DNA of 63,803 nucleotides. It comes from Lentisphaerota bacterium. GTDB taxonomy: Bacteria; Verrucomicrobiota; Lentisphaeria; Victivallales; Victivallaceae. Within the stretch, counting starts at the first letter, position 1, and each line of letters begins with the position of its first letter. Location: NCBI GenBank assembly GCA_015061815.1, contig SUVW01000017.1:1-63803 (forward strand), read 5' to 3'. Below are positions 18,465-27,195 of this stretch, in pieces. Below the pieces are notes generated by a model. It was not told where the DNA came from, ran no database searches, and saw only the letters and a program-made list of their open reading frames with translations. Position numbers and translations under genes: made by a program.

Positions 18465-19160
18465 TCAAAGCTGCGGACGCACATTCCACAATGTACTGTG
18501 CCAGCGGCCATTATCATACTCGTATACTCCGAATGCTCCGGTTGCCAATTTCAGAGAACCTTCCAGTTTCTCATCATCGGGCAATATTGCTTTGGAAAAG
18601 CGTGCTATACCGTTACTGGTGGCGGCGACCACTGTTTTTCCGGCATATTTCCCGGCGACAAAATCGGCAAATTCCTGCCATTGAGAGGATAATTTTTCAG
18701 CCCTGTCCGCCAGGAAATACCATGCTTTCGGCAAAACCGCTTCCGAATCCCAACGTTTCAACGCCGCTTTGCCGGCAGTGCGCAAATCATCAAGAGAAGT
18801 ATCCGGAGTGATCTGCTCCGCCATCTCAACGATCCCCAAACGCAACACCACCTCATCTTCCGGTTTTCCGTCATCACAACCATAATCCAATTCAGAAAGG
18901 AATTCAGCTTCACTCAACACCGTTTCCGGGAATGATTCCGCAATACCGACTGCACTCTGACATGTCCGGAGCAGCGGGGCATGAAAAATCACATCCGGGA
19001 TCAACTCCATATCTTTAAGCATCGCTCCTGCCGCCCGGGCCTGCATCATCCCGGTTTCTGTCAACGGCAGATCGGTCGCACTGCCCACCCGGCAGATCAC
19101 ATCGCCGGAATTGAATGTATTTCCATGACGGACAACGATCAAACGGGTTTTTTCACTCAT
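18465..19160 (-). CDS. Histidine phosphatase (phosphoglycerate mutase-like) superfamily protein
   Basis: A 231-residue branch-1 histidine phosphatase. The phospho-acceptor motif is VVRHGNT at residues 9-15, the second active-site Glu lies in 'ETVLSEAEFLSELDYG', but the usual late H of 'vvaHg' is replaced by VVAATSNGIARF (Ser-Asn-Gly), as in some fructose-2,6-bisphosphatase/PhoE-like relatives. A mutase role is thus unlikely; a phosphatase on a sugar or nucleotide is more likely. It overlaps kdsB by 4 bp (ATGA), so it could act in the Kdo pathway, though this is inference. Confidence 0.8.
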   Translation of the reverse strand: MSEKTRLIVVRHGNTFNSGDVICRVGSATDLPLTETGMMQARAAGAMLKDMELIPDVIFHAPLLRTCQSAVGIAESFPETVLSEAEFLSELDYGCDDGKPEDEVVLRLGIVEMAEQITPDTSLDDLRTAGKAALKRWDSEAVLPKAWYFLADRAEKLSSQWQEFADFVAGKYAGKTVVAATSNGIARFSKAILPDDEKLEGSLKLATGAFGVYEYDNGRWHSTLWNVRPQL

Positions 19161-19999
19161 AATGACAACTCTCCTGCCTGACGGATCAACTTCTCTGCTC
19201 TGACCAGATCTTCCGGAGAATCAACTCCGCTGGTCGCGGCATCATAACCGGCCGGATAGGTCACTTCAACCATCCGCACCGGGATACCGTTTTCGATAAA
19301 ACGCAACTGTTCCAACTGTTCAAATTTCTCATACTCTCCCAACGGAGCCTGTGAAAAATATGCCAGAGCCGCGAATTTATACGCATATAAACCGATATGC
19401 CGACGTACCGGTGAAAATCCTCCTGCTGCCGCCAGTTTCTCCTCACCTCTGATTGCCGGAATGATATTTTTGGAAAACCATTTGGCATTGCCGTCAGCAC
19501 CGACAATAACCGTCGTCCCGGAGAATGGTGAATCTTTTTTCGATTCCCGCAAAGCTGCCAATGCCGTCCAATCCAAACGGGTACATGGAGTAGCTACCTG
19601 CGTTTCCGGATGTGCCTCAAAAGCATCCAGCAGTGCGCTGATAAATTGCGGCGGGCACAAGGGATTATCCCCCTGCAAATTCAATAAAACATCCGGACGC
19701 TCTTTCCGGTTGGCAGCAACTGCCCAGACCCGATCTGAACCGGAACGGCAGCTGTCCGGAGTTATTTCCACCGGGATATTATGCTTTTCGCAAAAATCAA
19801 TGATCCGGGCACTTCCTTCTCCCGGAGCGACAGGTTCTTCGGTGGCAACGACCGCTTCACAATTACTGCGGCTGCGGCAGACCGCATCCGCGATTTCCCA
19901 CACCCGCTGCAAAATAGCTTTGCCGCACAATTCAGCCAACGGTTTGCCCGGAAAACGCTTCGATCCGAAACGCGCCGGAATAACGATCAAACTTTTCAT
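19157..19999 (-). CDS. kdsB: 3-deoxy-manno-octulosonate cytidylyltransferase (CMP-Kdo synthetase)
   Basis: A 280-residue enzyme activating Kdo with CTP for lipid A/LPS core synthesis. Family signatures: VIPARFGSKRFPGKPLAEL at the N-terminus, 'LNLQGDNPLCPP' (QGD/E metal site), 'RHIGLYAYKFAALAYFSQAPLGEYEKFEQLEQLRFIENG'. The canonical QGDEP reads QGDNP here, a substitution near the catalytic site. The start is ATG at 19999, with AGGAG ten bases upstream; the longer open frame has no ribosome site. It heads the five-gene operon kdsB-phosphatase-malic enzyme-hflX-coiled coil. Its presence indicates a Kdo-containing envelope. Confidence 0.93.
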   Translation of the reverse strand: MKSLIVIPARFGSKRFPGKPLAELCGKAILQRVWEIADAVCRSRSNCEAVVATEEPVAPGEGSARIIDFCEKHNIPVEITPDSCRSGSDRVWAVAANRKERPDVLLNLQGDNPLCPPQFISALLDAFEAHPETQVATPCTRLDWTALAALRESKKDSPFSGTTVIVGADGNAKWFSKNIIPAIRGEEKLAAAGGFSPVRRHIGLYAYKFAALAYFSQAPLGEYEKFEQLEQLRFIENGIPVRMVEVTYPAGYDAATSGVDSPEDLVRAEKLIRQAGELSL

Positions 20000-20021
20000 A
20001 ATCAATCTCCTGACACAAAAA

Positions 20022-20046
20022 TGAGGAACGTTTCCGGCGTTCCTCA
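20022..20046 (-). terminator. Rho-independent terminator upstream of kdsB
   Basis: Read on the minus strand, TGAGGAACG pairs perfectly with CGTTCCTCA around a 7-base loop and is followed by TTTTTGTG. It terminates the preceding motif-repeat gene (stop at 20067). It lies directly before the kdsB ribosome site, so it could also attenuate read-through into kdsB. Confidence 0.75.
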
Positions 20047-20066
20047 CAAAAGTTGCGTATTATAAA

Positions 20067-20966
20067 TTACTTACCAAAAGGTATCCCCGGCAATTCTATC
20101 TCAACGTTGTGTTCAAACGCAAGATAATGACAGGTGATAAGTGTCGCTGACGCCAACAGGAATATCAAACTTACCCACGCCAGGATCGTATACAATTTTG
20201 ACGGCTTATCCGCACCGGGGATCATCGCCGGGACAGCATCATTCACGCCCTTGCCGGACTCATTCAAGGGGGCAGCCGGCATGGAAGCCGGAGGAGTCGC
20301 CGGTCGCGGCGGAACCACCGGTTTTTTAGGAACCACCGGTTTCTGCGGAACTGCCATTTTGGGCGGGATCACCGCTTTCGGAGCTTCTGCGGCCGAAACA
20401 TCTGCTTTCGGAGCTTCTGCGGCCGGAACATCTGCTTTAGGAGCTTCTGCGGCGGGCTTGACTGCGGCAGCAGGCACACTTAAAGGTTTCTTCAAAACCG
20501 GCCGCTGGATCTTCACGGTACGGTCATCCTCTTCTGCCGCCGGAGCAGCAGAAATGACCGGATTGCGCCGGGTCGCGGTATCTTCAACCGCCTCTGCTTT
20601 ATTTTCGGCCGGAACTGTGGCCGGTGTGACAACCGGAGCGGCGGCAACCGGTTTGAGTTTGACCGTCACCCGGGTATTGGTATCGGCGGCATCGGCACTC
20701 TCTGCGGCCGGAATGACCGGTTTGACTGCGGCCGGAACGACCGGTTTGACTGCAACCGGAACGACCGGTTTGAGTTTGACCGTCACCCGGGTATTGGTAT
20801 CAGCGGCATCAGCACTCTCTGCAGCCGGAACAGCCGTTTTGGGTGCTTCATCCAGTTTCGGCCCGGTCGCTCCGGGAACGATCGTCCGCAAGCGCACAGT
20901 TTTTCTGGTTCTGGTATCTTCATCCAAAGCCGACGGAGTTACGGAAATATTGTCCTGTTCTGCCAT
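20067..20966 (-). CDS. Low-complexity, motif-repeat protein with C-terminal membrane anchor
   Basis: A 299-residue protein of unknown function. A basic/acidic short motif recurs: DEDTRTRKTVRLRTI near residue 14, DTNTRVTVKLKP twice, DTATRRNPV, and EEDDRTVKIQRP. Ala/Pro/Val/Lys-rich linkers lie between, including three 10-residue units of the AEAPKADVPA type and a 117-bp DNA repeat. One transmembrane helix, YTILAWVSLIFLLASATLI, lies about 40 residues from the C-terminus, with a short tail outside. It has no signal peptide, so it is likely tail-anchored with the motif-bearing region in the cytoplasm. The start at 20966 (MAEQ) fits AAAGG spacing better than 20972. It is 37 bp after a TPR gene and followed by a terminator. 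Confidence 0.75.
   Translation of the reverse strand: MAEQDNISVTPSALDEDTRTRKTVRLRTIVPGATGPKLDEAPKTAVPAAESADAADTNTRVTVKLKPVVPVAVKPVVPAAVKPVIPAAESADAADTNTRVTVKLKPVAAAPVVTPATVPAENKAEAVEDTATRRNPVISAAPAAEEDDRTVKIQRPVLKKPLSVPAAAVKPAAEAPKADVPAAEAPKADVSAAEAPKAVIPPKMAVPQKPVVPKKPVVPPRPATPPASMPAAPLNESGKGVNDAVPAMIPGADKPSKLYTILAWVSLIFLLASATLITCHYLAFEHNVEIELPGIPFGK
20648..20834. repeat. 117-bp-spaced direct repeat inside the motif-repeat gene
   Basis: The roughly 70-bp segments at 20648-20717 and 20765-20834 are almost identical (differences mainly g/a in three codons). They encode the same VTVKLKPV/ESADAADTNTR block. The spacing is 117 bp (39 codons), so recombination between them would keep the reading frame. 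Confidence 0.85.
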
Positions 20967-21003
20967 ATTCATATTCCTTTCAATCAAAATCTGCTGAATA
21001 TTA

Positions 21004-22401
21004 TCACTTCTGATCCGCTGTTTCCGCTTCCAAATACTGCATCCTTTGCGGAACATCGCGGTAATTGGCCATACTCACAAGTATCTGCCTGTAATTCTCT
21101 CTGGCCCCATCTTTATCCCCGGTCAACTCCAGAGCATTGCCGAGATAGTACATCGCTTCACGTTTATACTTGTCCATACGCGGCATATCATTCACCGCAT
21201 CCTGCAGAAATCCCACAGCTTCAGCCGGTTTTTCCGCCAGCAGCGCACATCTTCCGAGGTAAACCAGACTGCCGCGCCGCTTCTGCGGGTTTTCCGCCAC
21301 CGCTGTAAAGGTTGCGACCGCATCATCATACATGGCACATTCAAACTGCAATTCACCAAGATCAAACTGCAGCTGCATATCATTCGGGAAACGGTATGCG
21401 CGCAACTTCGCATGTTCCCAGCGGTAATCATAAATATCCTTTTCCAGTTTGGCGATCTCCGCTTCCGGATTTTCATAGCCGGACGGATCGGCCTTGATCG
21501 ACTCAACCACCTTTTTCAACTGGGAAATATAAGCCTTTTCAATGTGCTTATCCAACACCGGGTCAAGAACTCCCAAACGCTCGGCAACTGCCTGATATTC
21601 ACGCAGGGCATCCTCAAACTTTTCCGCCACCATATAAGCATCTGCCATCTTGCGGCGCATATCCACAGAATCTTTCTGCCGCAATTCAGCACTGAAACGG
21701 TCAATAAGCAATTGCGCCTGCGCGGCATCATGGATAGTACCGTCGAGAAGCTGCTGGATAATAGCATCTTCGGCATCAGCGGCATTGGCTTTGTGGGATT
21801 TCTGATCGTTGAAGTTGCCCCGTTCAATACTGGCAAGCACCATTGCCGCCTGCAACCCGGCTTTGTCAACGTTTTTCTTATCAGCAGCTTTTGAGATCAA
21901 ATCCTGATGCACTTTCAGCGCATCGATCCCCTGCCCGTTGCGCTGCATGGCTTCTGCAAGTTTCTTCATGCGGATGGGATTGGGATGAAGTTTGCACAAA
22001 ACTTTCAATGCTGTCGCGCTGCCCCAGGGGGCATCCGCCGCATCACTGGCGGCAGCCAGAGCTCCGAGGATCAAAGGGTTGTCAACGCAAAACGCCAAAC
22101 TGGTTTCGCACATGGCCATCGCTTTTACCGGATCACTGACGGAAACAGCTTTTATGACTAAAAATTTGAAAAATCCACAGAAATTGCCCAGAAACTTTAT
22201 CCCGCCGCTCTGATATTTGAGTTTATTCAACTCATACTCACGTATCCGGTCAAAAAGCATCGGCACTTCAGGATGTTTGCAAATGACCGGACACAACGCA
22301 TTGACCGCACCCTCAAAATCCTGAACTGAAGCCATCCGTCCGGCGCGGGTCAATGTATCCCGCACATAAATCGGTGACTGACTGACTGTTTTACGAATCA
22401 T
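21004..22401 (-). CDS. TPR-repeat protein of unknown function
   Basis: A 465-residue, largely alpha-helical protein with several TPR-like units (for example DFEGAVNALCPVICKHPEVP, KFEDALREYQAVAERLGVLDP, 'AVATFTAVAENPQKRRGSLVYLGRCALLAEKPAEAVGFLQDAV', 'REAMYYLGNALELTGDKDGARENYRQIL'). There is no signal peptide; one hydrophobic stretch (GNFCGFFKFLVIKAV) near residue 80 could touch the membrane. It resembles Lentisphaerota/Planctomycete hypothetical TPR proteins. The start at 22401 is preferred, since the predicted promoter would start transcription at about 22430. It is probably co-transcribed with the motif-repeat membrane protein downstream, which may be its partner. Confidence 0.75.
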   Translation of the reverse strand: MIRKTVSQSPIYVRDTLTRAGRMASVQDFEGAVNALCPVICKHPEVPMLFDRIREYELNKLKYQSGGIKFLGNFCGFFKFLVIKAVSVSDPVKAMAMCETSLAFCVDNPLILGALAAASDAADAPWGSATALKVLCKLHPNPIRMKKLAEAMQRNGQGIDALKVHQDLISKAADKKNVDKAGLQAAMVLASIERGNFNDQKSHKANAADAEDAIIQQLLDGTIHDAAQAQLLIDRFSAELRQKDSVDMRRKMADAYMVAEKFEDALREYQAVAERLGVLDPVLDKHIEKAYISQLKKVVESIKADPSGYENPEAEIAKLEKDIYDYRWEHAKLRAYRFPNDMQLQFDLGELQFECAMYDDAVATFTAVAENPQKRRGSLVYLGRCALLAEKPAEAVGFLQDAVNDMPRMDKYKREAMYYLGNALELTGDKDGARENYRQILVSMANYRDVPQRMQYLEAETADQK

Positions 22402-22436
22402 AACCTGAAAACCACCCTTCGTAAGATTCACATATA

Positions 22437-22465
22437 AATATACATATATGTAAACTACACTTCAA
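22437..22465 (-). promoter_or_regulatory. Promoter candidate for the TPR gene
   Basis: On the minus strand TTGAAG (22465-22460), a 17-base spacer and TATATT (22442-22437) precede the TPR gene by about 30 bases. It is a good match to a sigma70-type promoter. Confidence 0.5.
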
Positions 22466-22520
22466 ACGCATTTTTTACAAGTGGTTTTGCCATATTTCCG
22501 CAAAAAAATCACCGTTTTTT

Positions 22521-23204
22521 TCAATTATCGTTATCAATCCGGCAAATTCCGCAATTCCGGCAATTCAATCCCTGCGGCGGAACATAAAGTGTATGGTTGC
22601 GGATCGCTGCCCGGTATTTTATATAATTTTTTATCGCCAGAATACATCCGACAATGATGAATGCCCCCGGCGCAGCTCCCGGCAAAAGGAAATCCGTCGT
22701 CCATCCCGGGATCAATTTGATCTCAAACACCGCCCCGCAGGTAAGAAATTCCCTTATCACCCCCAGCATAGTGAGAGTCAAAGTGAATCCCAACCCCATG
22801 CCGGCACCGTCAAGGATCGAACGCAGCGGAGAATTTTTGGAAGCAAATGCTTCTGCCCGTCCCAACACGATGCAGTTCACCACGATCAGCGGAATGAATA
22901 TCCCCAATGAATCATACAATGCAGGCGGAGCATAAGCCTGCAGCAGCATATCAACGACCGTCACAAATGCAGCTATCACCACGATATACACCGGAATACG
23001 GATTTTTTTCGGGGTGAACGGAGCAAGAATGCTTATCACAAAATTGCTGCCGGTCAACACACACGTCGTGGCACACCCCATGCCGAAACCATTTACTGCA
23101 CTGCCGGTCAACGCCAGTGTCGGACAGGTGCCCAACAGCAGAACCAATACCGGATTTTCCTGCCAGATACCCTTGACAAAATCTTTGAATATGGAATTTT
23201 TCAT
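22521..23204 (-). CDS. rnfE: Rnf complex subunit RnfE
   Basis: A 227-residue integral membrane subunit of the Rnf ferredoxin:NAD+ oxidoreductase. It starts with the family hallmark 'FVKGIWQENPVLVLLLGTCPTLALT', followed by about six transmembrane helices, including 'IPVYIVVIAAFVTVVDMLLQAY' and 'FIPLIVVNCIVLGRAEAFA'. The C-terminal tail after the last helix carries three Cys in NCRNCGICR, unlike the cores of many homologues. It overlaps rnfG by 4 bp (ATGA) and is the last gene of the rnf operon. Confidence 0.95.
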   Translation of the reverse strand: MKNSIFKDFVKGIWQENPVLVLLLGTCPTLALTGSAVNGFGMGCATTCVLTGSNFVISILAPFTPKKIRIPVYIVVIAAFVTVVDMLLQAYAPPALYDSLGIFIPLIVVNCIVLGRAEAFASKNSPLRSILDGAGMGLGFTLTLTMLGVIREFLTCGAVFEIKLIPGWTTDFLLPGAAPGAFIIVGCILAIKNYIKYRAAIRNHTLYVPPQGLNCRNCGICRIDNDN

Positions 23205-23842
23205 CTCTTATCTCCTTCAGATTTGCCCAATCCGCTTCCGGCGAATGCCGCACTGATACGATCAACCAGCCCGGTAACGGCGCGACTGGTGACTGTTGCG
23301 CCGGTCAAATAATCAAATTCGCCCCCGTCTTTGCTTATCCGCCAGCGACCGGCTGAACGGGAATCCCGGGAGGAAAACTGGTCAAGAAACGCATTGGCCG
23401 GAACCTCCGGAGCATTTTCACGGAGATTGAAGACAGTCCGTTGAAATTTGCGGTCACAAACATTTGCTCCCAATCCCGGAGTTTCCTTGTGCCGCAATAT
23501 CTGCACCGCCGTGATCCGGCCGCGCACATCAAATCCGACCAGAGCTTCGATCTCACCGCCGTAACCGCCACGACTGCTGCTCTGTCCGACATAACCGCAA
23601 ATCACCCCATCCTGCAAAACCGGAGTAAATGAACATCCCCCGGCGTCAACGCTCCGGCCGACAGTGTCAAAATCCGGCAGCAGCAGACGGTGAAAAGCCT
23701 TCTGCCGGTTCTTTTCCTGTGCCTGCCGGATCGGCTGTTGAGTATACATCGACACTATGGCAAGCACCGAAGCGGCAACCACTGCTGTGATCCCGAGAAA
23801 ACTGCCCAGGACGACCATATTTTCGCTATTCTGCAGCTTCAT
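23201..23842 (-). CDS. rnfG: Rnf complex subunit RnfG (covalent FMN protein)
   Basis: A 213-residue subunit with one N-terminal membrane anchor (VVLGSFLGITAVVAASVLAIVSMY) and an outward-facing FMN-binding domain. The flavinylation motif is LTGATVTS near residue 180 (Thr in S/T-G-A-T-x-T), with 'HKETPGLGANV' upstream as in the family. Four-bp overlaps on both sides couple its translation to rnfD and rnfE. It passes electrons within the Rnf complex. Confidence 0.94.
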   Translation of the reverse strand: MKLQNSENMVVLGSFLGITAVVAASVLAIVSMYTQQPIRQAQEKNRQKAFHRLLLPDFDTVGRSVDAGGCSFTPVLQDGVICGYVGQSSSRGGYGGEIEALVGFDVRGRITAVQILRHKETPGLGANVCDRKFQRTVFNLRENAPEVPANAFLDQFSSRDSRSAGRWRISKDGGEFDYLTGATVTSRAVTGLVDRISAAFAGSGLGKSEGDKR

Positions 23843-24972
23843 TTGACACCTCCGTTTTTATCCCGCAACGGAACATAACCGAATGGCCGCCGCCCGCACC
23901 AGCGGTCGATCAGGGGAACCAATGCATTCATAAAAAGGATCGCAAAACTGACACCTTCAGGATAATTCCCCCAAATCCTTATCACGGAAGTCACCACCCC
24001 GCAGCCGATGGCAAAAAACACACATCCGGCTCCGGTTATCGGACTGGTCACCATGTCAGTCGCCATAAAAACTGCCCCGAGGAACAGGCCGCCGTTGAGC
24101 AGATGAAACACCGGTTCGGGAGTAACCCCCGGGAAAGTATAATGAACGACCGCCGTGATCAGAGCCACTGTCCCGACAAAAAACAACGGGACCCGCCAGT
24201 TTATCAAATTCAACGCCACCAGTATGACATATCCGATCAACAGAGCCAGTACACTGGTTTCCCCCAGACAACCGGCCCGGTCACCCAGAAACCATCTTTT
24301 TAACAACTCCCGATCAGAGAAAACCGAAAAATGTTCTTCGGCTTCTTCTGATTTCCCAATTATTTTAGGCATCGTCCCGGCCACGCCCAGCGGTGTGGCA
24401 CAGGTCAAAGCATCAATATCCTCCCCGTTATCCGGAGCCGCACTCCGGATAAAACTGCTGCGGGCCGGATAATCAGCTTCTTTCATTCCCCGGGATGGTG
24501 TCCACAAGGTCATTGCCGCCGGCAGAGCTATCAACAAACCGACTCTGGCGACCAGAGCCGGATTAAACGGGTTATTGCCCAAACCGCCGTAGACCTGCTT
24601 ACCAAGCCAGATCGCCAGCACAGCTCCGACCGGCGGCACATACAACGGCACGCTTACCGGCAGACACAAAGCCAGTAAAACTCCGGTCAGAGCCGCAGAA
24701 AGATCGCCGACAGTCTTCCATACCGGCCGTCCTGACAATTTGCACCAGACACCTTCAGCAGTGACACAACAGATCACTGTCCAAACGATTATGCCCAACG
24801 CCCGCCAACCGAAAAACCATATCGCAGCGGCTACAGCCGGCAGCAGTGCCAGCAAAACTCCTCCCATGATCTGCCGCAAATTTGCCCCGGCTGACAGATG
24901 CGGCGATGAACTCAACACCAATTTTTTCCCGGTAGGCAACTTGATCCCGGCAGTTGTTCTTTCACTGTCCAT
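23839..24972 (-). CDS. rnfD: Rnf complex subunit RnfD (membrane flavoprotein)
   Basis: A 377-residue multi-pass membrane subunit. The N-terminus 'LVLSSSPHLSAGANLRQIMGGVLLALLPAVAAAIWFFGW' is typical, and 'NPFNPALVARVGLLIALP' precedes a DALTCATPLG segment whose Thr aligns with the flavinylated S-G-A-T-type site. About ten helices are visible. The ATG at 24972 starts 7 bp after the rnfC stop and has GGAGG 14 bases upstream. The ATG at 24993 would overlap rnfC and lacks a ribosome site. Confidence 0.92.
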   Translation of the reverse strand: MDSERTTAGIKLPTGKKLVLSSSPHLSAGANLRQIMGGVLLALLPAVAAAIWFFGWRALGIIVWTVICCVTAEGVWCKLSGRPVWKTVGDLSAALTGVLLALCLPVSVPLYVPPVGAVLAIWLGKQVYGGLGNNPFNPALVARVGLLIALPAAMTLWTPSRGMKEADYPARSSFIRSAAPDNGEDIDALTCATPLGVAGTMPKIIGKSEEAEEHFSVFSDRELLKRWFLGDRAGCLGETSVLALLIGYVILVALNLINWRVPLFFVGTVALITAVVHYTFPGVTPEPVFHLLNGGLFLGAVFMATDMVTSPITGAGCVFFAIGCGVVTSVIRIWGNYPEGVSFAILFMNALVPLIDRWCGRRPFGYVPLRDKNGGVK

Positions 24973-24979
24973 GATTAAC

Positions 24980-26323
24980 TTATTTTCCTCCATTGGCAAA
25001 CTGTTTGCGTAACTCCGCCTTGGCCCGGCGGATATTCTGCACCAGCGGTCGATGATCGGGACAGACATACGCACAGGAACCGCACTCCATACAATCCATA
25101 ACATGATTCTGATAGGCCAGATCGAAGCGGTCAGCTTCAATAGCAGTCGATAACAGACAGGGCATCAAATGCATCGGACACCCCTGAACACACCGGCCGC
25201 AGCGGATACAGCCGCTGGCCTCATAATTCACCGAAACTCCGGTCGGCAAAAGCAATATCCCGGAGGTGTTCTTTGCCACCGGCACGTCAAACGATTTCTG
25301 GGCGAATCCCATCATCGGCCCGCCGAAAATCAATTTCCCCGGTTCTTCGGTAACACCGCCAGCCAGTTTTACTGCTTCGATCGCCGGGGTCCCGATTTTC
25401 AACTTCCAGTTCCCCGGTGAAACCACTACATCGCCGGTGACAGTCACTATTCTTTCCACCAGCGGGATACCCTTTATCACCGCATCGGAAAGTGCCGCTG
25501 CCGTCCCGACATTCTGCACCACACAACCGGCATCCATCGGCAATCCGCCGGAGCGTACCGCCCGTTTGGTCACAGCATTTATCAACTGCTTTTCCGATCC
25601 CTGCGGGTAACGTACCAGCAACGGCACTACTGAAATTCCGAAGCGATCCTCAAAACGCTCAAGCACCTCAATCGCATCGCCCTTGTTGATTTCAACTCCG
25701 ATAACCGGACGGCGCACTCCGAGTATTCTGCCGAATATAGCTGCTCCGCGTGCGACCTTTTCCGGTTTTTCAAACATCAGCCGGTGGTCAGCGGTCAGAT
25801 ACGGTTCGCATTCTGCTCCGTTGAGGATAAGTGTATCTATCTCTTTTCCCGGCGGCGGCGAAAGTTTCACATGGCTGGGGAACGATGCCCCGCCCATTCC
25901 GACCAGACCGGCATCGATAACCCGCTGTTTCAATACTTCCGGATCAACACTTTCCCAGTTTAAGATCGGTTCAAATGGAGCTTCACCGGCATCCTCGCCG
26001 TCTGCAATTATTTCCACAGCCGCCGCCGGCACTCCCATCGGCCCGGGAACTTCCACAATACCGCCGACCTCTCCGCTGGTTGGAGCATGCAGATTGGCTG
26101 ACACAAAGCCATCGGCCCGGGCGATCAGTTGATATTTCTTTACTCTGTCGCCTTTTTTTACCACCGGGATCGGTGGTTTCCCGGCATTTTCCGCCAGCAG
26201 AACAAAATATTTTTCCAACAGCGGAGCAGTCCGCACCGCCTGATGACAACTCAATTCTTTTCCATCTCCGACCGGGTGGATCCCCCCGGAAAAGGTCATT
26301 ACACTGCGGGAACTTTTATTCAT
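24980..26323 (-). CDS. rnfC: Rnf complex subunit RnfC (NADH-binding, 2x[4Fe-4S])
   Basis: A 447-residue peripheral cytoplasmic subunit. The N-terminal 'FSGGIHPVGDGKELS' is followed by a Gly-rich GLVGMGGASFPSHVKL nucleotide/FMN-binding segment near residue 139 and 'LNGAECEPYLTADHRLM'. Two ferredoxin-like clusters are at Cys372/375/378/382 and Cys411/414/417/421. It lacks the long repetitive Ala-rich C-terminal extension of E. coli RsxC. It overlaps rnfB by 4 bp. Confidence 0.96.
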   Translation of the reverse strand: MNKSSRSVMTFSGGIHPVGDGKELSCHQAVRTAPLLEKYFVLLAENAGKPPIPVVKKGDRVKKYQLIARADGFVSANLHAPTSGEVGGIVEVPGPMGVPAAAVEIIADGEDAGEAPFEPILNWESVDPEVLKQRVIDAGLVGMGGASFPSHVKLSPPPGKEIDTLILNGAECEPYLTADHRLMFEKPEKVARGAAIFGRILGVRRPVIGVEINKGDAIEVLERFEDRFGISVVPLLVRYPQGSEKQLINAVTKRAVRSGGLPMDAGCVVQNVGTAAALSDAVIKGIPLVERIVTVTGDVVVSPGNWKLKIGTPAIEAVKLAGGVTEEPGKLIFGGPMMGFAQKSFDVPVAKNTSGILLLPTGVSVNYEASGCIRCGRCVQGCPMHLMPCLLSTAIEADRFDLAYQNHVMDCMECGSCAYVCPDHRPLVQNIRRAKAELRKQFANGGK

Positions 26324-27165
26324 TTCTTATTCCCTTTCATTTTATTGTATGCCGCCGTCAAACGCTCATCGACCGAGAGCAGACAGCCCGCCGGACAATT
26401 GATACTCTGCGCTTCATCCCGACCGACCACAGCCCCGGCATCATAATCGACCTGCGCCAGAAATCCGGATAATTTGAATTTGCCGTTGAAAAGTTTTTCA
26501 CATTTACGGCAACCGATGCATCCGGCTTTGCAGAAATAACGCTTATTGGCTCCTTTTTCCGGTGAATTACAATAAACATGATACTCTGAATCAGCCGGAA
26601 CCATCTTTATCACTCCGCGCGGACATGCAGATGCACATTTGCCGCAACCCACACAAAGTTCCCGATGCACCACTGCCACCTGACCGATGATCTCAATCGC
26701 TCCGAAAGGACATTTACGGGCGCATGTTCCCAATCCCAGACAGCCGTAACGGCACTCATCCGGCCCGCCGGCGACCATATTGGCGGCCACGCAATCCTGA
26801 ACGCCGTTATAATGCATCTTCCGGACTTCACCGATATCACTGCGGCAGCAGACTACCGCCTGCTTCCTCTCGACCTCACCGGCATCTATTCCCAGTGCCA
26901 GCGAAATCGCCGATATCTGTTCAGAACTGGATACCGGACAATTGGCCGGCATCACCTCACCGGCAGCCAGAGCCTTGGCAAAATCCGCACACCCGGCCTT
27001 GCCGCAGCCGCCGCAATTTGCTCCCGGCAGCAATTCCAATGCCAGATCCACCCGGGGGTCGCATTTGACCTTGAACAACTTGACGAATACCGCGATGACC
27101 ACTCCCAGAAAAATTCCGAGGATCCCCATCAGCAGTGCCGAATAAATCAAAACTGTACTATCCAT
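26320..27165 (-). CDS. rnfB: Rnf complex subunit RnfB (multi-[4Fe-4S] ferredoxin-type)
   Basis: A 281-residue electron-entry subunit with an N-terminal transmembrane helix (VLIYSALLMGILGIFLGVVIAVFV). A CGGCGKAGC cluster (Cys51/54/59/76 with NCP) is followed by ferredoxin clusters including CRYGCLGLGTCARKCP, CVGCGKCASACP and CKAGCIGCRKCEK. It is longer than E. coli RsxB and similar to anaerobic-bacterial RnfB with extra clusters. It follows rnfA by 30 bp. Confidence 0.96.
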   Translation of the reverse strand: MDSTVLIYSALLMGILGIFLGVVIAVFVKLFKVKCDPRVDLALELLPGANCGGCGKAGCADFAKALAAGEVMPANCPVSSSEQISAISLALGIDAGEVERKQAVVCCRSDIGEVRKMHYNGVQDCVAANMVAGGPDECRYGCLGLGTCARKCPFGAIEIIGQVAVVHRELCVGCGKCASACPRGVIKMVPADSEYHVYCNSPEKGANKRYFCKAGCIGCRKCEKLFNGKFKLSGFLAQVDYDAGAVVGRDEAQSINCPAGCLLSVDERLTAAYNKMKGNKK

Positions 27166-27195
27166 CTGTCACTCTCCCTGATACTGCAGTCCATC

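Noticed and set aside
20134..20997. Long plus-strand Ala/Gly-rich frame opposite the motif-repeat gene
   Set aside because: It is the antisense shadow of a low-complexity coding region; the minus-strand gene has a ribosome site, a membrane helix and a terminator.
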